64,000 bases of DNA from Closterium sp. NIES-65 (Eukaryota > Streptophyta > Zygnematophyceae > Desmidiales > Closteriaceae): assembly GCA_948144175.1 (NCBI GenBank), contig CANXME010002538.1:2199501-2263500 (forward strand), written 5' to 3'. The position numbers and the translations under genes were made by a program. The notes under the pieces were generated by a model. It was not told the origin of the DNA, searched no databases, and saw only the letters and a list, made by a program, of their open reading frames with translations. Position 1 is the stretch's first letter. The number at the start of each line of letters is the position of its first letter. Below, in pieces: positions 19,545-28,867 of this stretch.

Positions 19545-19668
19545 TGTCAGAATATTATGCTCTAGCCTGTAGTAGGGTGCTCTATAGCGAGTACAACCCT
19601 TCTAGGGTTTGCTATTTGTATCCTCATTCGTGCTAGTTCAACCCTCTTCTTTCTTCTAAACTTTCTCA
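19545..19668 (+). repeat. 3' LTR of N2
   Basis: 124 bp, TGTCAGAATATTATGC to ACTTTCTCA, followed by CTATA. Confidence 0.92.
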
Positions 19669-19826
19669 CTATAATGAATCAATCAGCGTGGCAATTGTTG
19701 TCGACTCTGATAAGAAAGTTTTTTCCCAGAGAGCACCCTGATTTTTCAGGGTGTTTTCACATAACGACCCTGACAAAAAGTTTTTTTTTTTTGTACTAAC
19801 ACTGACCAGAAAGTGTTGACAAAAAC

Positions 19827-19841
19827 CAATCTGAGGCCCTG
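19827..19841 (-). repeat. Right TIR of hAT
   Basis: CAATCTGAGGCCCTG on the plus strand, the inverted copy of the left terminus, followed by TTGCGGTT. Confidence 0.92.
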
Positions 19842-19849
19842 TTGCGGTT

Positions 19850-20186
19850 CGATATATTGACGACTTGGGCAACTGCTCAATAACGAGTCAGTTGTTTGTC
19901 CTTGCTGTCGCGCTGTATTTGTCAGGTCAAAGGTCCCTGACCTTTGACTTTCGTGTAACCTCCAGCATTTGTTCCCCAAGGGTTGACTCGCCGATGCTTC
20001 GCTGTGTTTCGCTTTGCTTATAACTTAGTGCTTTGACACGACAGAGGCGGTTAAGTTACTTGTTTCCAACACTTGTTTTCAGTCTATTGTTTTGACACCA
20101 CAGGTTTGGGGGGGGTGGGGGGGGGGGGGGGGGGGGGGGGGGGGGTATTGTACTCATTTCAGGGTATCACTCGTTATGAAGATCGG
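19850..20186. other. Non-coding interval with a long poly-G tract
   Basis: No gene. It contains a short inverted repeat (GTCAAAGGTC/GACCTTTGAC, about 19925-19950) and a G8-T-G29 run at 20108-20145. I see no element termini around the poly-G. Confidence 0.7.
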
Positions 20187-20714
20187 TACCGTATGGCCCC
20201 GGATATAAGCGCAGGCCTATTATAAGCGCATGCGCTTGTATCTGGAGCAATGCGCTTATGGCCGATCCTCATTTATAAGCGCACCCCCTGTAAAACCTTG
20301 ATTTATTATAAGCGCACGTATATTTCTAAAATTTAAACCAGATTAAAACGGTAGCGATTTCAAATTTTGCAGTGAGGATACAACTATTTTCGCTTCGATT
20401 GACTTTCGAGGACCTCACATACTGCGCGTCCAGTCAGTATGAGCTGGCATTTCTGATAGTGACGTGTAAATTTTCCTCTGTGCGCCGGCAGAAAATCGCT
20501 CACGCGCGAATCTGAATTGCGACTCGCTACCACTTCGATTCGATTGAAATCACAAGAAGGATATGTACAGTTTGGTGCCAATGAATTATAAATTTGCATT
20601 TGTTATTATATAAGCGCATGCGCTTATAAATCTGACTCAATTATAAGCGCACCCCCCCAAAAAACACTGTTTTATTATAAGCGCAGGTGCGCTTATATCC
20701 GGGGTATTACGGTA
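20187..20714. mobile_element. MITE with iterated TATAAGCGCA motifs (528 bp)
   Basis: Inverted termini: TACCGTA, three variable bases, then CCCCGGATATAAGCGCA on both ends (24 of 27 bases match). Both arms carry many further copies of TATAAGCGCA or its complement TGCGCTTATA, about eleven in all. Several form perfect palindromes (TATAAGCGCATGCGCTTATA). There is no coding capacity. The TA at each terminus fits a Tc1/mariner- or pogo-type TA duplication, and the TACCGTA...ATAAG-CGCA pattern resembles pogo-like MITE ends as I recall them; the superfamily is an inference. Confidence 0.8.
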
Positions 20715-21135
20715 ATCCTGAGGCATCAGTGTGCCTTAAATGTAAAACCCATGTTGATAATCAGGGTGATTTACGCTGATAAAATTAGCCTTGTTCACAT
20801 CTCTACGCCACCCAGAAATTAACGAAGCACTGACAGGACAACTAAGGATGAATCAATAAAAAACCCGTGAGGTGGTTATTCATAAATCCATACTCTAACG
20901 GTAATTTGCTACACATTGAAGCAGAATATGGTGGTTTTCACCTGTAGAAATCGAACCACTGTATGATGCATCCCTAACAGGGTATTGTATGAACAGAGGC
21001 CAGCCCATCACAAAAGCATGAGCTATTGGGGGCTCGCCTTTTCCCTCCCTCAGCTTCCACCAGTATCAGCCTGATCCATCATTTTCAGATTCCACCAGGT
21101 GTTGCACATCTGCTTCGTCCACAAACCCTTGTCAG
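20715..21135. other. No gene seen
   Basis: AT-richer unique-looking sequence without recognisable termini or long open frames. Confidence 0.6.
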
Positions 21136-22080
21136 CTACTGCCTCTTCCCTTCTTTCCGTCTACCCTGCCATCTTGCGCGATGTTTTCGATTCGCCTGCT
21201 CCCCAGCCGCCCGCCAGAGCCATAAACTCGACCGCTCTGCCTGCTCATTGCTTCTCTTGCGCGTTGACCACGCTGACGTCAGCGAGTTTGACACGCGGGT
21301 CGCGTCCAGCAATCTCGTGAGGCAGTGCACGGCGGAGACGCAGCACGACAAGAGCGGGTCTTGTCGCCAGAGCTCTTCGCCCCAGCCTCGCTCAAACGCG
21401 CCAGAGGCACAGGACTCGCCACCTTCATTGTGCTCGCGACTGATTACCGAACCGACTATCGACTTGTTGATACGCTCGCGTGAGTCCCTCTGAAAAAGCT
21501 CCAGCGCAAATAGAAACTGCGCCTCGCGTGTCTCGCCGCTTGCAGGAGCGTAGGTTTGCACCTCCGCCAAGTGCGGCGGCTGTGCCATGATGGAATTTGT
21601 GACCGCTGGTGAATCAGCCATTCGTCCACCGCGATCCATGATTCGTAACCGAACAAGATGCTCCAAGATCGGGAATTTCCGAGATGCTGCGCTGGATGTT
21701 ACGCAGTCAGTGGCTCCGGCGCCTCTGCCAGCATTCCTCTGCCATCCAGGCTCAACGCTGTCGCCGTCGCAACCCTTCCACGCGCTTTCGCTCGCCCCGT
21801 TACCGCACTCGTCGCAAGCAGGGCAGGCGACAACCCTCGTGAAATCTTGAAACATGAAGCTGAAGAACAGGGGTGGGAAGCGACAGCACTCTTCAACGCT
21901 GCGGCAGCACGGCGACACGCAGCAGCACGTGTGACGGATTGTGACTCCGACAGGCCGTCCAACCCCGCGGCCCCATGACGCGTTCCCCCAGCCAACCCCA
22001 AGGTCACCGCGTGCGGTCTCTGCTTGTCTATCCAAAGAATGAAAACCCCTCAAGCACACAGAGCCTAAACACATCTTCAT
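21136..22080 (-). CDS. Long open frame, possible host exon, unidentified
   Basis: A 314-codon open frame in DNA that is not obviously mobile. I recognise no domain. The stretch from the internal Met at about 21644 (MDRGGRMADS) through ETREAQFLFALELFQRDSR looks more like real protein than the Cys/Arg/Gly-rich first half. The true coding part may therefore be a shorter exon beginning there, with a splice site near 21280-21300 (several GT dinucleotides). There is no similarity to the surrounding retroelement proteins. It may equally be chance, as this region is moderately GC-rich. Confidence 0.25.
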   Translation of the reverse strand: MKMCLGSVCLRGFHSLDRQAETARGDLGVGWGNASWGRGVGRPVGVTIRHTCCCVSPCCRSVEECCRFPPLFFSFMFQDFTRVVACPACDECGNGASESAWKGCDGDSVEPGWQRNAGRGAGATDCVTSSAASRKFPILEHLVRLRIMDRGGRMADSPAVTNSIMAQPPHLAEVQTYAPASGETREAQFLFALELFQRDSRERINKSIVGSVISREHNEGGESCASGAFERGWGEELWRQDPLLSCCVSAVHCLTRLLDATRVSNSLTSAWSTRKRSNEQAERSSLWLWRAAGEQANRKHRARWQGRRKEGKRQ

Positions 22081-23634
22081 CTCTGTCGCGCTCGGAGCAA
22101 GCCTGAATTTTTATCGCTGAGCGTGTCACGAAGTTGGTGGGAGCAAATACCACTACTAGTACTACTTCCGAGCCCTCGTGTAAAAGGGTCATGGTTGCAG
22201 CTTGTTGCTTCTAACGAAGGAACGGAAGGGCACCCCGCAGGAGATGCGATGTGAGGTGAGTCACAATTTAATTCCTGAGTCTCGCCCAACGAATAAGACT
22301 AATTGAATCGTTTCTCGCAAAAGGACACGACGAAGTATCGCATGGGGCACTGATGGCCTGCTAATCGTCCATGGGTTGCTGTCTAACAACCGCATCACAT
22401 GCGCGCCACGTCAGCACGGCGAAGGTCGCTCGACTGTCCCTCCGCATTCATTTGAACCGCGGCAAGCATGGCTGAAACGTTTTAGCGAGAAACGACGACG
22501 AAAGCGACGTATTGTAGCAGCTCCACAGCACATGCGCTAGTTTACTACGGTTACGACAGTAGTGGTCAAATCGCGAAGTAAAAACTGGAAAATGTACAGC
22601 ACAGCTGTTCGCACGCGCCACGCCCCAGGCACCCTAGTGCGCACTGCGGTGCACCTACACCACCACTTGATTCAAGTACCTACTGCTTGCTGCAGCTGCT
22701 CCGGTGGTGGCATGGCCTGGCATGGCAGTCTTGGCAAAGTGCTTCAGGGCGTGTTGCGCGGAAGAAATTCCTGGGACCAGAGGGAACAACGCGCGGTTTT
22801 CCTCGCATCCGATTGCATATTGCCCTTTCATGTTTTTGTTTTTGAGGTTTTCCCTGAATCCTTCGACCCGAACTTGCTCCCGCCCCGCCTTCTCCACGTG
22901 AATTCTCGCCTTTAAGGCTCGAACTTGTGGCCCAGCATGCCAAAACATGCCTAGCAGAAATAAGAACGCATGTTCCGTCGTGCTTTGTTGGGAGAGAAGA
23001 CGTCTTGGGGAGAAAAATGAGGGACTTTGTCTGCCCGTTTTACCAACGCTCTTGTTGAATTCAATTCATACCAGGCGGGCGAGTGGCTCGGTTGCAATTG
23101 GATTCGAGGAACAAAACGGCGAAATTTAGGCGGGAAAACCTCGTTGTCTAGTCGTTGCTGGCACAATCATGCAGGGAAGCCAGTGTGCGGGAACAAGCAA
23201 CCTTGGCGGCCACCAAGTCTAGGTTGGGCACAGGTCCGGTTGCGTGAAGTCCGAAAGCAAAGGGATGTAGCTTCGGTAGGGAGGCTAGGTCGTCTGGCCG
23301 AGCCTGGCCTTCAACTTTTGAGGCTGTACGCACGATAGCAAAACTCGAAAATGATTCTATCTACTCCACTTTCTAGAGATAGTGGTCCACCTGGGGCACG
23401 TGTTTACGGGATGTCGGAAACCGATCTCGCTTTAAGCAAGGCCGAGGTGATCAACATATTGTTTTTGCTCATATGGATGGTCCACCGAATGATAAATTTA
23501 TTGTCGCGTCCTATCGTCATCAATTGCACGGGATAACTTAACATCAAGATATGAACGATAGCTGCTTGTAAGGCATATAACATATCCGAAATGAGTAAAG
23601 TTATAAGAACAAGTGTTTTTCTGAGAGGTTCTGT
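22081..23634. other. No supported gene; unique-looking sequence
   Basis: Only short open frames in both strands, none with recognisable motifs. This is the best candidate in the window for non-transposon host DNA, perhaps upstream or intronic sequence of the frame at 21136-22080 (minus). Confidence 0.5.
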
Positions 23635-23639
23635 GTGAG

Positions 23640-23759
23640 TGTCAAATAAATTTTATATGTTTTACTAGTTTGCTAGTATAGGTTACACATATACATTCGA
23701 CATTTCTACTTGTATCCCCTCCCCTACAACTCCATTCATTATTTCGCAAGACTTTAAGA
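23640..23759 (+). repeat. 5' LTR of the third copia family
   Basis: The length (120 bp), the TGTCA start and the position relative to the PBS match the short-LTR pattern of the other families. The sequence is otherwise distinct and AT-rich. It ends AAGA rather than CA. Confidence 0.65.
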
Positions 23760-24828
23760 TGGTATCAGAGCTAGAAAACTTCCTAGGCCTAAACTGCATC
23801 ATAGTCATAGAGCTTGTCCCTCCCTCCTTACTCCCTCTAGCCACAGAGCCGCTCTCAGCCTGCCATGGCGACTCCCACCGTCACGTTTCCCTAGGTCGCG
23901 CGATTCCACACAAGCCCGTTTTTCTAGGTCGCAAGCTTAGTAGCAGCACGCTCCCCACTGTAGGCCACGCGGAACGAGGCCCGCCGTAAGCAGAGCGCGC
24001 CCCGCCGTTAGGCAGCCGCGCACGTAGTAACAACCGCACGCGCTGCAGTCGCTCGCGCAGCTATAACCGCGCGCGTTACCACCGTGCGCACAGCAACAAC
24101 CGAGCGCGCAGCCAACGCACACACCGGCGGCACCTGCATGCTCCACTGCCGTGGCCTACGAGTAGCAGACGCACTCGCTACTACCACTTCTGCCAACTGC
24201 CAGCAACTACACTAGCCGCCAGCATTAACAGCAGAGCTAGCCACAACCACCAAGAGGCAAACAGAGCCAGCCACCCGCCACCAGCAACTACACTAGCTGC
24301 AAGCCAGCCTACCGCACGTAGCTACACTAGCCGGTAGCCAGCCTGCCGCCACGGGCTACGCTCGCCGCCAGCCAGCCTGCTGCCAGCAACTATGCTTGCC
24401 GCCAACCCCTCGCAAGGGCCCACAACAACTTCCAACTGCTCGCAACCACCTTCCACAACGACTTTGAGCTGCCCACAGCAACTCCCAGCCACTCGCAGAC
24501 CCCCCCGAGTCGCCCACAACAACTCTCAGCCACCCACCGCAACTTTCAGCTGACCACAACAACTTCCAGCCGCCCACAACCCCTTCCAACCGCCCACAAA
24601 ACCTAACAGCCGCCCACAGTAGTGCTGGTAGTGCAAGCAGCACCAGTAGTGACAACCACCAGCGATGCTCTCCGTACGCCACCTCACTCCGACCGTACTA
24701 ACTGTCTCGTACACACCTAGTACCATTTGCACCTCCGACAGCGCCTGGCGACCACAGTCGCTTCTCCTGGCGAGGATTAGGGCTAGTAACCTTCATGTAA
24801 CTAGCGTTCATAGCTTGTCATACCTCGC
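23640..24828 (+). mobile_element. Third copia family, 5' end only
   Basis: A 120-bp LTR (23640-23759, TGTCAAATAAATTTT...) is followed directly by a perfect PBS (TGGTATCAGAGC at 23760-23771). A gag-like start ATGGCGACTCCCACCGTC (23865) hits TAG ten codons in. The rest (about 23990-24660) is low-complexity with CAGCCGCCCACAACAACTTC-like repeats and no coding domain. It has no 3' LTR and is cut at 24828 by the CTCGC flank of element B. Confidence 0.75.
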
Positions 24829-24961
24829 TGTGAAGATTAGAACGAGAGAATGGTTGAACTATAAAAGGGTTGGGTACAAGTACTAACCCTAATTGGGTTG
24901 TACCCCTTATGGGCAACCCCACTACAGCCTACACAAATGTATAAGCTATAATGTTCTGACA
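24829..24961 (-). repeat. 3' LTR of B (TTCTCACA-like subtype)
   Basis: 133 bp; starts TGTCAGAACATTATAGC on the minus strand. The PPT (CTATGGGGGTG) is at 24962-24972 and the conserved 3' UTR at 24973-25160. Confidence 0.9.
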
Positions 24962-25160
24962 CACCCCCATAGGCAAAGTGGGGGAGAACAAGTGGTCACA
25001 AGACCAGTCAAGCAAAGCAAAGCAAGCTCAGGGTGGATCACAAAGTCACCACACAGTCCGAGCACAAGAATAAGGTCACAAGGCCAGTTCACATGCAAGA
25101 TCATAAATATAAAGGTAAACAAGCAAGTGCAGGTATAGAAAGAGGACAGTACAAACAAGA

Positions 25161-27146
25161 TCAAGAAGTGAGCAAGTAAGGCCAGGTAGGCACAAGACCT
25201 AGCAAAGCACACAAGCACTGATGATCACAAGGCAGAAGGGCCTTGGTGAAGATATCGGTAGTGTTGGCCTCAGAGGCCACGTAGGTGAGGCGGAGCTGAC
25301 CACGCTGCTGCAGCTGACGAGCCAGGAAGTAACGGAGAGCAATGTGCTTCGTTCTGTGCTCCAGTATGTGCTCCCGACACAAGGCCAGCATGGCGTTGTT
25401 GTCTACGTACAGAACTGGAGGAGAACGAGGCGGCTCTCCTAGGTCAGTCAGCAGGTAGGTGAGCCAGCGTAGCTCCTGTGCAGCCATGGCCCATGTGTTG
25501 ATCTCAGCCTCACAGCTGGAGCTGAGAACCGAAGACGAGCGGGTAGACCGCCACGAAACAGAGCCGGAGCCAAGGCTGAAGGTGTAACCCTGTGACGACC
25601 GCTGCAGAGCCTGGTCGTCAGCCCAAGAAGCGTCAGCGTGACCTGTGAGGACCACTTGACGTCGCCCTCCAAGCACTAGCCCCATGCCCGACGTACTGCA
25701 CACGTAGCGCAACACCCTCTTCGCTGCAGCCATGTGCTCTGGTCGGTGTCTCCCAGGAGCAACATAGCGTGCCAAGATGCTAAGAGGGTATGCAAGGTCA
25801 GGTCGTGTGCAGATCATCAGGTACATGAGGCAGCCAACAAGCTCTGGGTACGGGCCACTCGGCTCTACGGACTCATCCGAAGGCAGAGCTGAGAGCGAGT
25901 GGCGAGTAGATAGAGGAGTGGCCTGAGGCGAGGAGTACGTGAAGCCGAAGCACTGAAGGACCTGCTGCACCATGTGTGACTGAGTCAGGGTAATGGTGCG
26001 CTGTGCTCTGTCCCGGGTGATCTGCAAGCCAAGGTAGCTGCGCAGTTCACCCAGGTCTGTGCACGTGTGTCTCTTCTGCAGCTCGGACTTCACGTGGGCG
26101 AGTCTAGCTGTTTCAGTAGTGGCAAAGACCAAGTCGTTGACGTACATGACGATGTAGAACGGTGGCAGAGAGGTATCAGTGCGCAGAAGCAGCGACGGGT
26201 TGGCTGTAGAAGGAGAAAACCCAAGAGCCGCAAGTGTAGTCCTCTGTGTGTCGTGCCACTCACGGGGCGCCTGGCGGAGACCATAGACTGGCCGCCAGAG
26301 GCTCCACTGGGTACCAGGAGGAAACGACCCAGTGAAGCTAGGTGGGCGGCGCAGCCAGATCTCCTCGTGCAGGCTGCCCTGCAACAAAGCTGTGCTGAAG
26401 TCAAGAGAGTGAAGCTCGTAGTCTCGCTGAGAGGCTATGTGAAGCCGCAGCCGAAGAGTGGTCATCTTTGGGGTGGGAGAGAAGGTCTGAAAGTAGTCAA
26501 CTCTCTGCCGCTGACTGAAGCCTCGAGCCATGTAACGCGCCTTGAAGACAGGCGGAGAACCTGGTGGCCGCTTCACCCTGAAAATCCACATGCCACTGAC
26601 GATGTTCGCCCCAGGTGGGGGAACCTCGTCGACGTAGGTGCCTGTGGACTTCCAGGAAGCCATCTCTGCGTCCATGGCTGACTGCCACTGAGAGGAGTTA
26701 GGACCCTTGATCGCCTCAGCGTACGATCGAGGAGTCGGGATGTCTGGTGCATCCGGGTCTCCCTTAGGGGCAATCACCGTGGACACGAGATGGGGCAAAG
26801 CAGCAGCAAAGCACTGGAACTCCTCCTGCCTATCCTCAAGGACGTCCGTGCTAAGAGCACACTCACCCCCAACGGACGGAGGACAGACAGACTCAGACTC
26901 AGCAACGAGACTGGCAGCGTAGTCTAGACGACAGCGAGCAGCGAAGTCGACAAGCTCATCGACTAGGGCAGACGTAGCATTGGACTCAAAGTAAGGGTCA
27001 GTGACAAGAGTAGCAAGAAAGCGCGTGACCGAAGGACTAGCAGCAGGAAGAGAGTCAGACTCCGGGTCAGCAAGAGTAGGAAGAGAGGACTCTGGAGGAG
27101 ATGGCAACGGGACACGCAGAGGAGTAGTGGAAGGTCGCACTGCCAT
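25161..27146 (-). CDS. copia RT-RNase H part of pol (B), open frame of 661 codons
   Basis: The longest uninterrupted pol piece in the window. In order: pre-RT region (FAARCRLDYAASLVAESESV, RSYAEAIKGPNSSQWQSAMD); RT from NIVSGMWIFRVKRPPGSP with RGFSQRQRVDYFQTFSPTP and SLDFSTALLQGS; the catalytic box as YVNDLVF, in which the first of the two Asp of the usual YVDDL has become Asn; then RNase H with DASWADDQALQRSSQGYTF, YVDNNAMLALCREH and TDIFTKALLPCDHQ. The Asn substitution should abolish polymerase activity although the frame is open. The frame begins mid-polyprotein; the in-frame TAG at about 27313 is a CAG-to-TAG change. Confidence 0.85.
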   Translation of the reverse strand: MAVRPSTTPLRVPLPSPPESSLPTLADPESDSLPAASPSVTRFLATLVTDPYFESNATSALVDELVDFAARCRLDYAASLVAESESVCPPSVGGECALSTDVLEDRQEEFQCFAAALPHLVSTVIAPKGDPDAPDIPTPRSYAEAIKGPNSSQWQSAMDAEMASWKSTGTYVDEVPPPGANIVSGMWIFRVKRPPGSPPVFKARYMARGFSQRQRVDYFQTFSPTPKMTTLRLRLHIASQRDYELHSLDFSTALLQGSLHEEIWLRRPPSFTGSFPPGTQWSLWRPVYGLRQAPREWHDTQRTTLAALGFSPSTANPSLLLRTDTSLPPFYIVMYVNDLVFATTETARLAHVKSELQKRHTCTDLGELRSYLGLQITRDRAQRTITLTQSHMVQQVLQCFGFTYSSPQATPLSTRHSLSALPSDESVEPSGPYPELVGCLMYLMICTRPDLAYPLSILARYVAPGRHRPEHMAAAKRVLRYVCSTSGMGLVLGGRRQVVLTGHADASWADDQALQRSSQGYTFSLGSGSVSWRSTRSSSVLSSSCEAEINTWAMAAQELRWLTYLLTDLGEPPRSPPVLYVDNNAMLALCREHILEHRTKHIALRYFLARQLQQRGQLRLTYVASEANTTDIFTKALLPCDHQCLCALLGLVPTWPYLLTS

Positions 27147-28867
27147 GTGGTCTGTGCCGGGGACCGCAAGAGGACGCGGACGCGCAGCACGACGACTAGT
27201 GCGAGCAGCACGAACAGGCGACGTAGGACGAGACGCAAGCTCACGACGCTCAGTAAGACCTCCACTAGGACTAGTGTAGGGAGAAGGAGCAGGTAGAGGG
27301 GAGGTGGGCTGTAACTATGACGGCGACTGGACAGGCTGTGGACACTCTAAGGGAGGAGCACGACCAGGAGAGGGAGGGAAACTAAGAACCTGCTCGAGGA
27401 GCGGAACGAAGTACGGCCTCAGCCGCTCAGCGCCTCCACAACCAGCAAGGACGGCACCACTACCGCTAGCAGCACCACCAGCGCCTGCAGCACCTCCAGC
27501 TCCAACAGCGCCAACTCGAGTACCCTCAAAAGCACCAGCGCCAGCAGCACCGCCAACGCCAACACCCCCAGCGCCAACACCCCTAGCAGCTCGAGCTCCA
27601 GCAGCACCAACTCCAGTAGGAACGTCAGCACCAGCAGTCTCTGCAGCACCCCCAGACGCACCAGCGCCAGTAGAAACACCAATGCCAACACCCCCAGCAC
27701 CTCCAGCTCCAGCAGCAACAGCACCGCCAACAGCTTCAGCAGGACCAAATCCAGTCTCAGCAGCACGTCTCAAGCGGCGGGCAAACCACTCGCGCAGCTC
27801 CTGTGGAGAGAGCGGCTCCCGCCTCGACGACGCACCGCCGGCGGCCACACGAGCAGACTCAGCGCCCCCAGGCTCCGCACCCACAGGCTCAGCACCCGCA
27901 GGCTCAGCAACCCCATGCTCAGCACCCCCAGGCTCAGCACCCCCAGGCTCGGCACCCCCAGTCTCAGCACCCCTAGACTAGGCACCCGCAGGCTCAGCAC
28001 CTCTAGCAGCACCAGAGTGAACAGCTACCTCGACAGGCTTGACTGCATCTACCTGGGACACACCTGCCGGGGCAAGACCCTGAGGGGGGAGGGGGTCTAC
28101 CTGGGGAGGACCTGGCGCAAGGAAGAGCGGCAGCGGGGGGAGGGGAGCAGTGCGGTAGGGGAAGAGACGGTAGTAAGGAACCGACTCGTCAAAGGTGACG
28201 TCCTGGGAGGACAGAACACGGCGCGAGGTGGGGTGGTGAAATTGCCACCCAGGCGCGTCAGGGGGGAAGTCAAGGAAGACGCAAGGAACAGCACGGGGGG
28301 ACAGCTTGTCCGCAGACAATTCGCGGACAAACGCCCGATATCCCCAGACCCGAAATGCAGACGCATCGCTAACCTTCGAGGTCCACCGCAAGGCGGGGGA
28401 GGTCTCTGGCAAGGAGACTCGGCGCTGAAGGTTGAGCTGATGCGCGGCGTACTGAACCGCAAACTGCCACAGAAAATGGGGGGCAGCCGCATGCATCATG
28501 GACGTACGAGCGACGTCCATGACCATGCCAATGCGGCACTCAGCAATCCCATTTTGCTGTGGAGAGGCAGGAAGCGTAAAGGTCTGGCTGATGCCCTGTG
28601 CACGACAGAAGGCTAGTTGACGCGCAGAGGAAAACTCCGTGCCTCTATCCGAGTGAAGACGCAGAACAGGAAAGTCCGAGCTGAACTCTCTCTGAGCTGG
28701 AGACCAGCTGCGCGGAGGCAGTTGATCAACACCTCAGTAACGTCACCCTTGCTGCGCAAGGGGAAGATTGTGGTGTAACGCGAGTAGTCGTCAACCACCA
28801 GCAAGAAGTAACGCTCGCGCCCCTGCCCACTGACGCGGGCTGGGCCCTACACGTCCATGTAGAGAGT
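27147..28867 (-). pseudogene. copia pol (B): integrase core to linker
   Basis: Integrase VDDYSRYTTIFPLRSKGDVTE (about 28800), then a one-base loss near 28690 (LRESS in place of LRESF) shifts the frame. The C-terminal half resumes at AECRIGMVMDVARTSMMHAA in the frame of the downstream RT. The linker holds GGAES/GGAEP repeats (27830-27990) and an Ala/Gly-rich stretch (27420-27760). Stops are at 28868 (CAG to TAG), about 27978 and about 27313. Confidence 0.8.

Larger units (their letters stand above)
18275..19668 (+). mobile_element. N2: complete non-autonomous LTR retrotransposon (1,394 bp)
   Basis: LTRs of 129 and 124 bp are flanked by the perfect duplication CTATA (18270-18274 and 19669-19673), inserted in the 3' tail of the hAT element. 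The PBS TGCTATCAGAGCAGG is at 18404-18418 and the PPT (GGCTATGGGGGTG) at 19532-19544. The interior has no coding domains. Its last ~120 bp (CTCAGAATGTGTGGTGACATTGTG..., then CCCCACTTCGGCTATGGGGG) closely follow the 3' UTR of the autonomous copia family, and earlier blocks match N1. The 5' LTR has five extra bases (ATCTT) relative to the 3' LTR. Confidence 0.93.
15720..19841 (+). mobile_element. hAT DNA transposon carrying N2
   Basis: 15-bp terminal inverted repeats differ at one base (CAGGCCCTCAGATTG on the left; the right end reads CAGGGCCTCAGATTG in reverse complement). A perfect 8-bp target duplication TTGCGGTT flanks them (15712-15719 and 19842-19849); 8-bp duplications and CAGGG-type termini are hAT hallmarks. 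Without the 1.4-kb N2 insertion the element is about 2.7 kb. Subterminal regions carry repeated CTGATTTTTCAGGGTGTTTT-like motifs in both arms (15750-15870 and 19690-19815). The transposase is broken. Confidence 0.93.

Noticed and set aside
19925-19950. Short inverted repeat as a terminator or MITE end
   Set aside because: Only ~10-bp stem, no flanking duplication and no transcript context.
22562-23338. Several 60-120-codon frames (both strands) as host genes
   Set aside because: Overlapping, mutually inconsistent, and without motifs; expected by chance at this base composition.
26067-26681. Long plus-strand frame over the RT of B (similar at 7034-7657 and, on minus, 13552-14082)
   Set aside because: Antisense shadow of the RT coding frame; it recurs in every copy because the sense frame is conserved.
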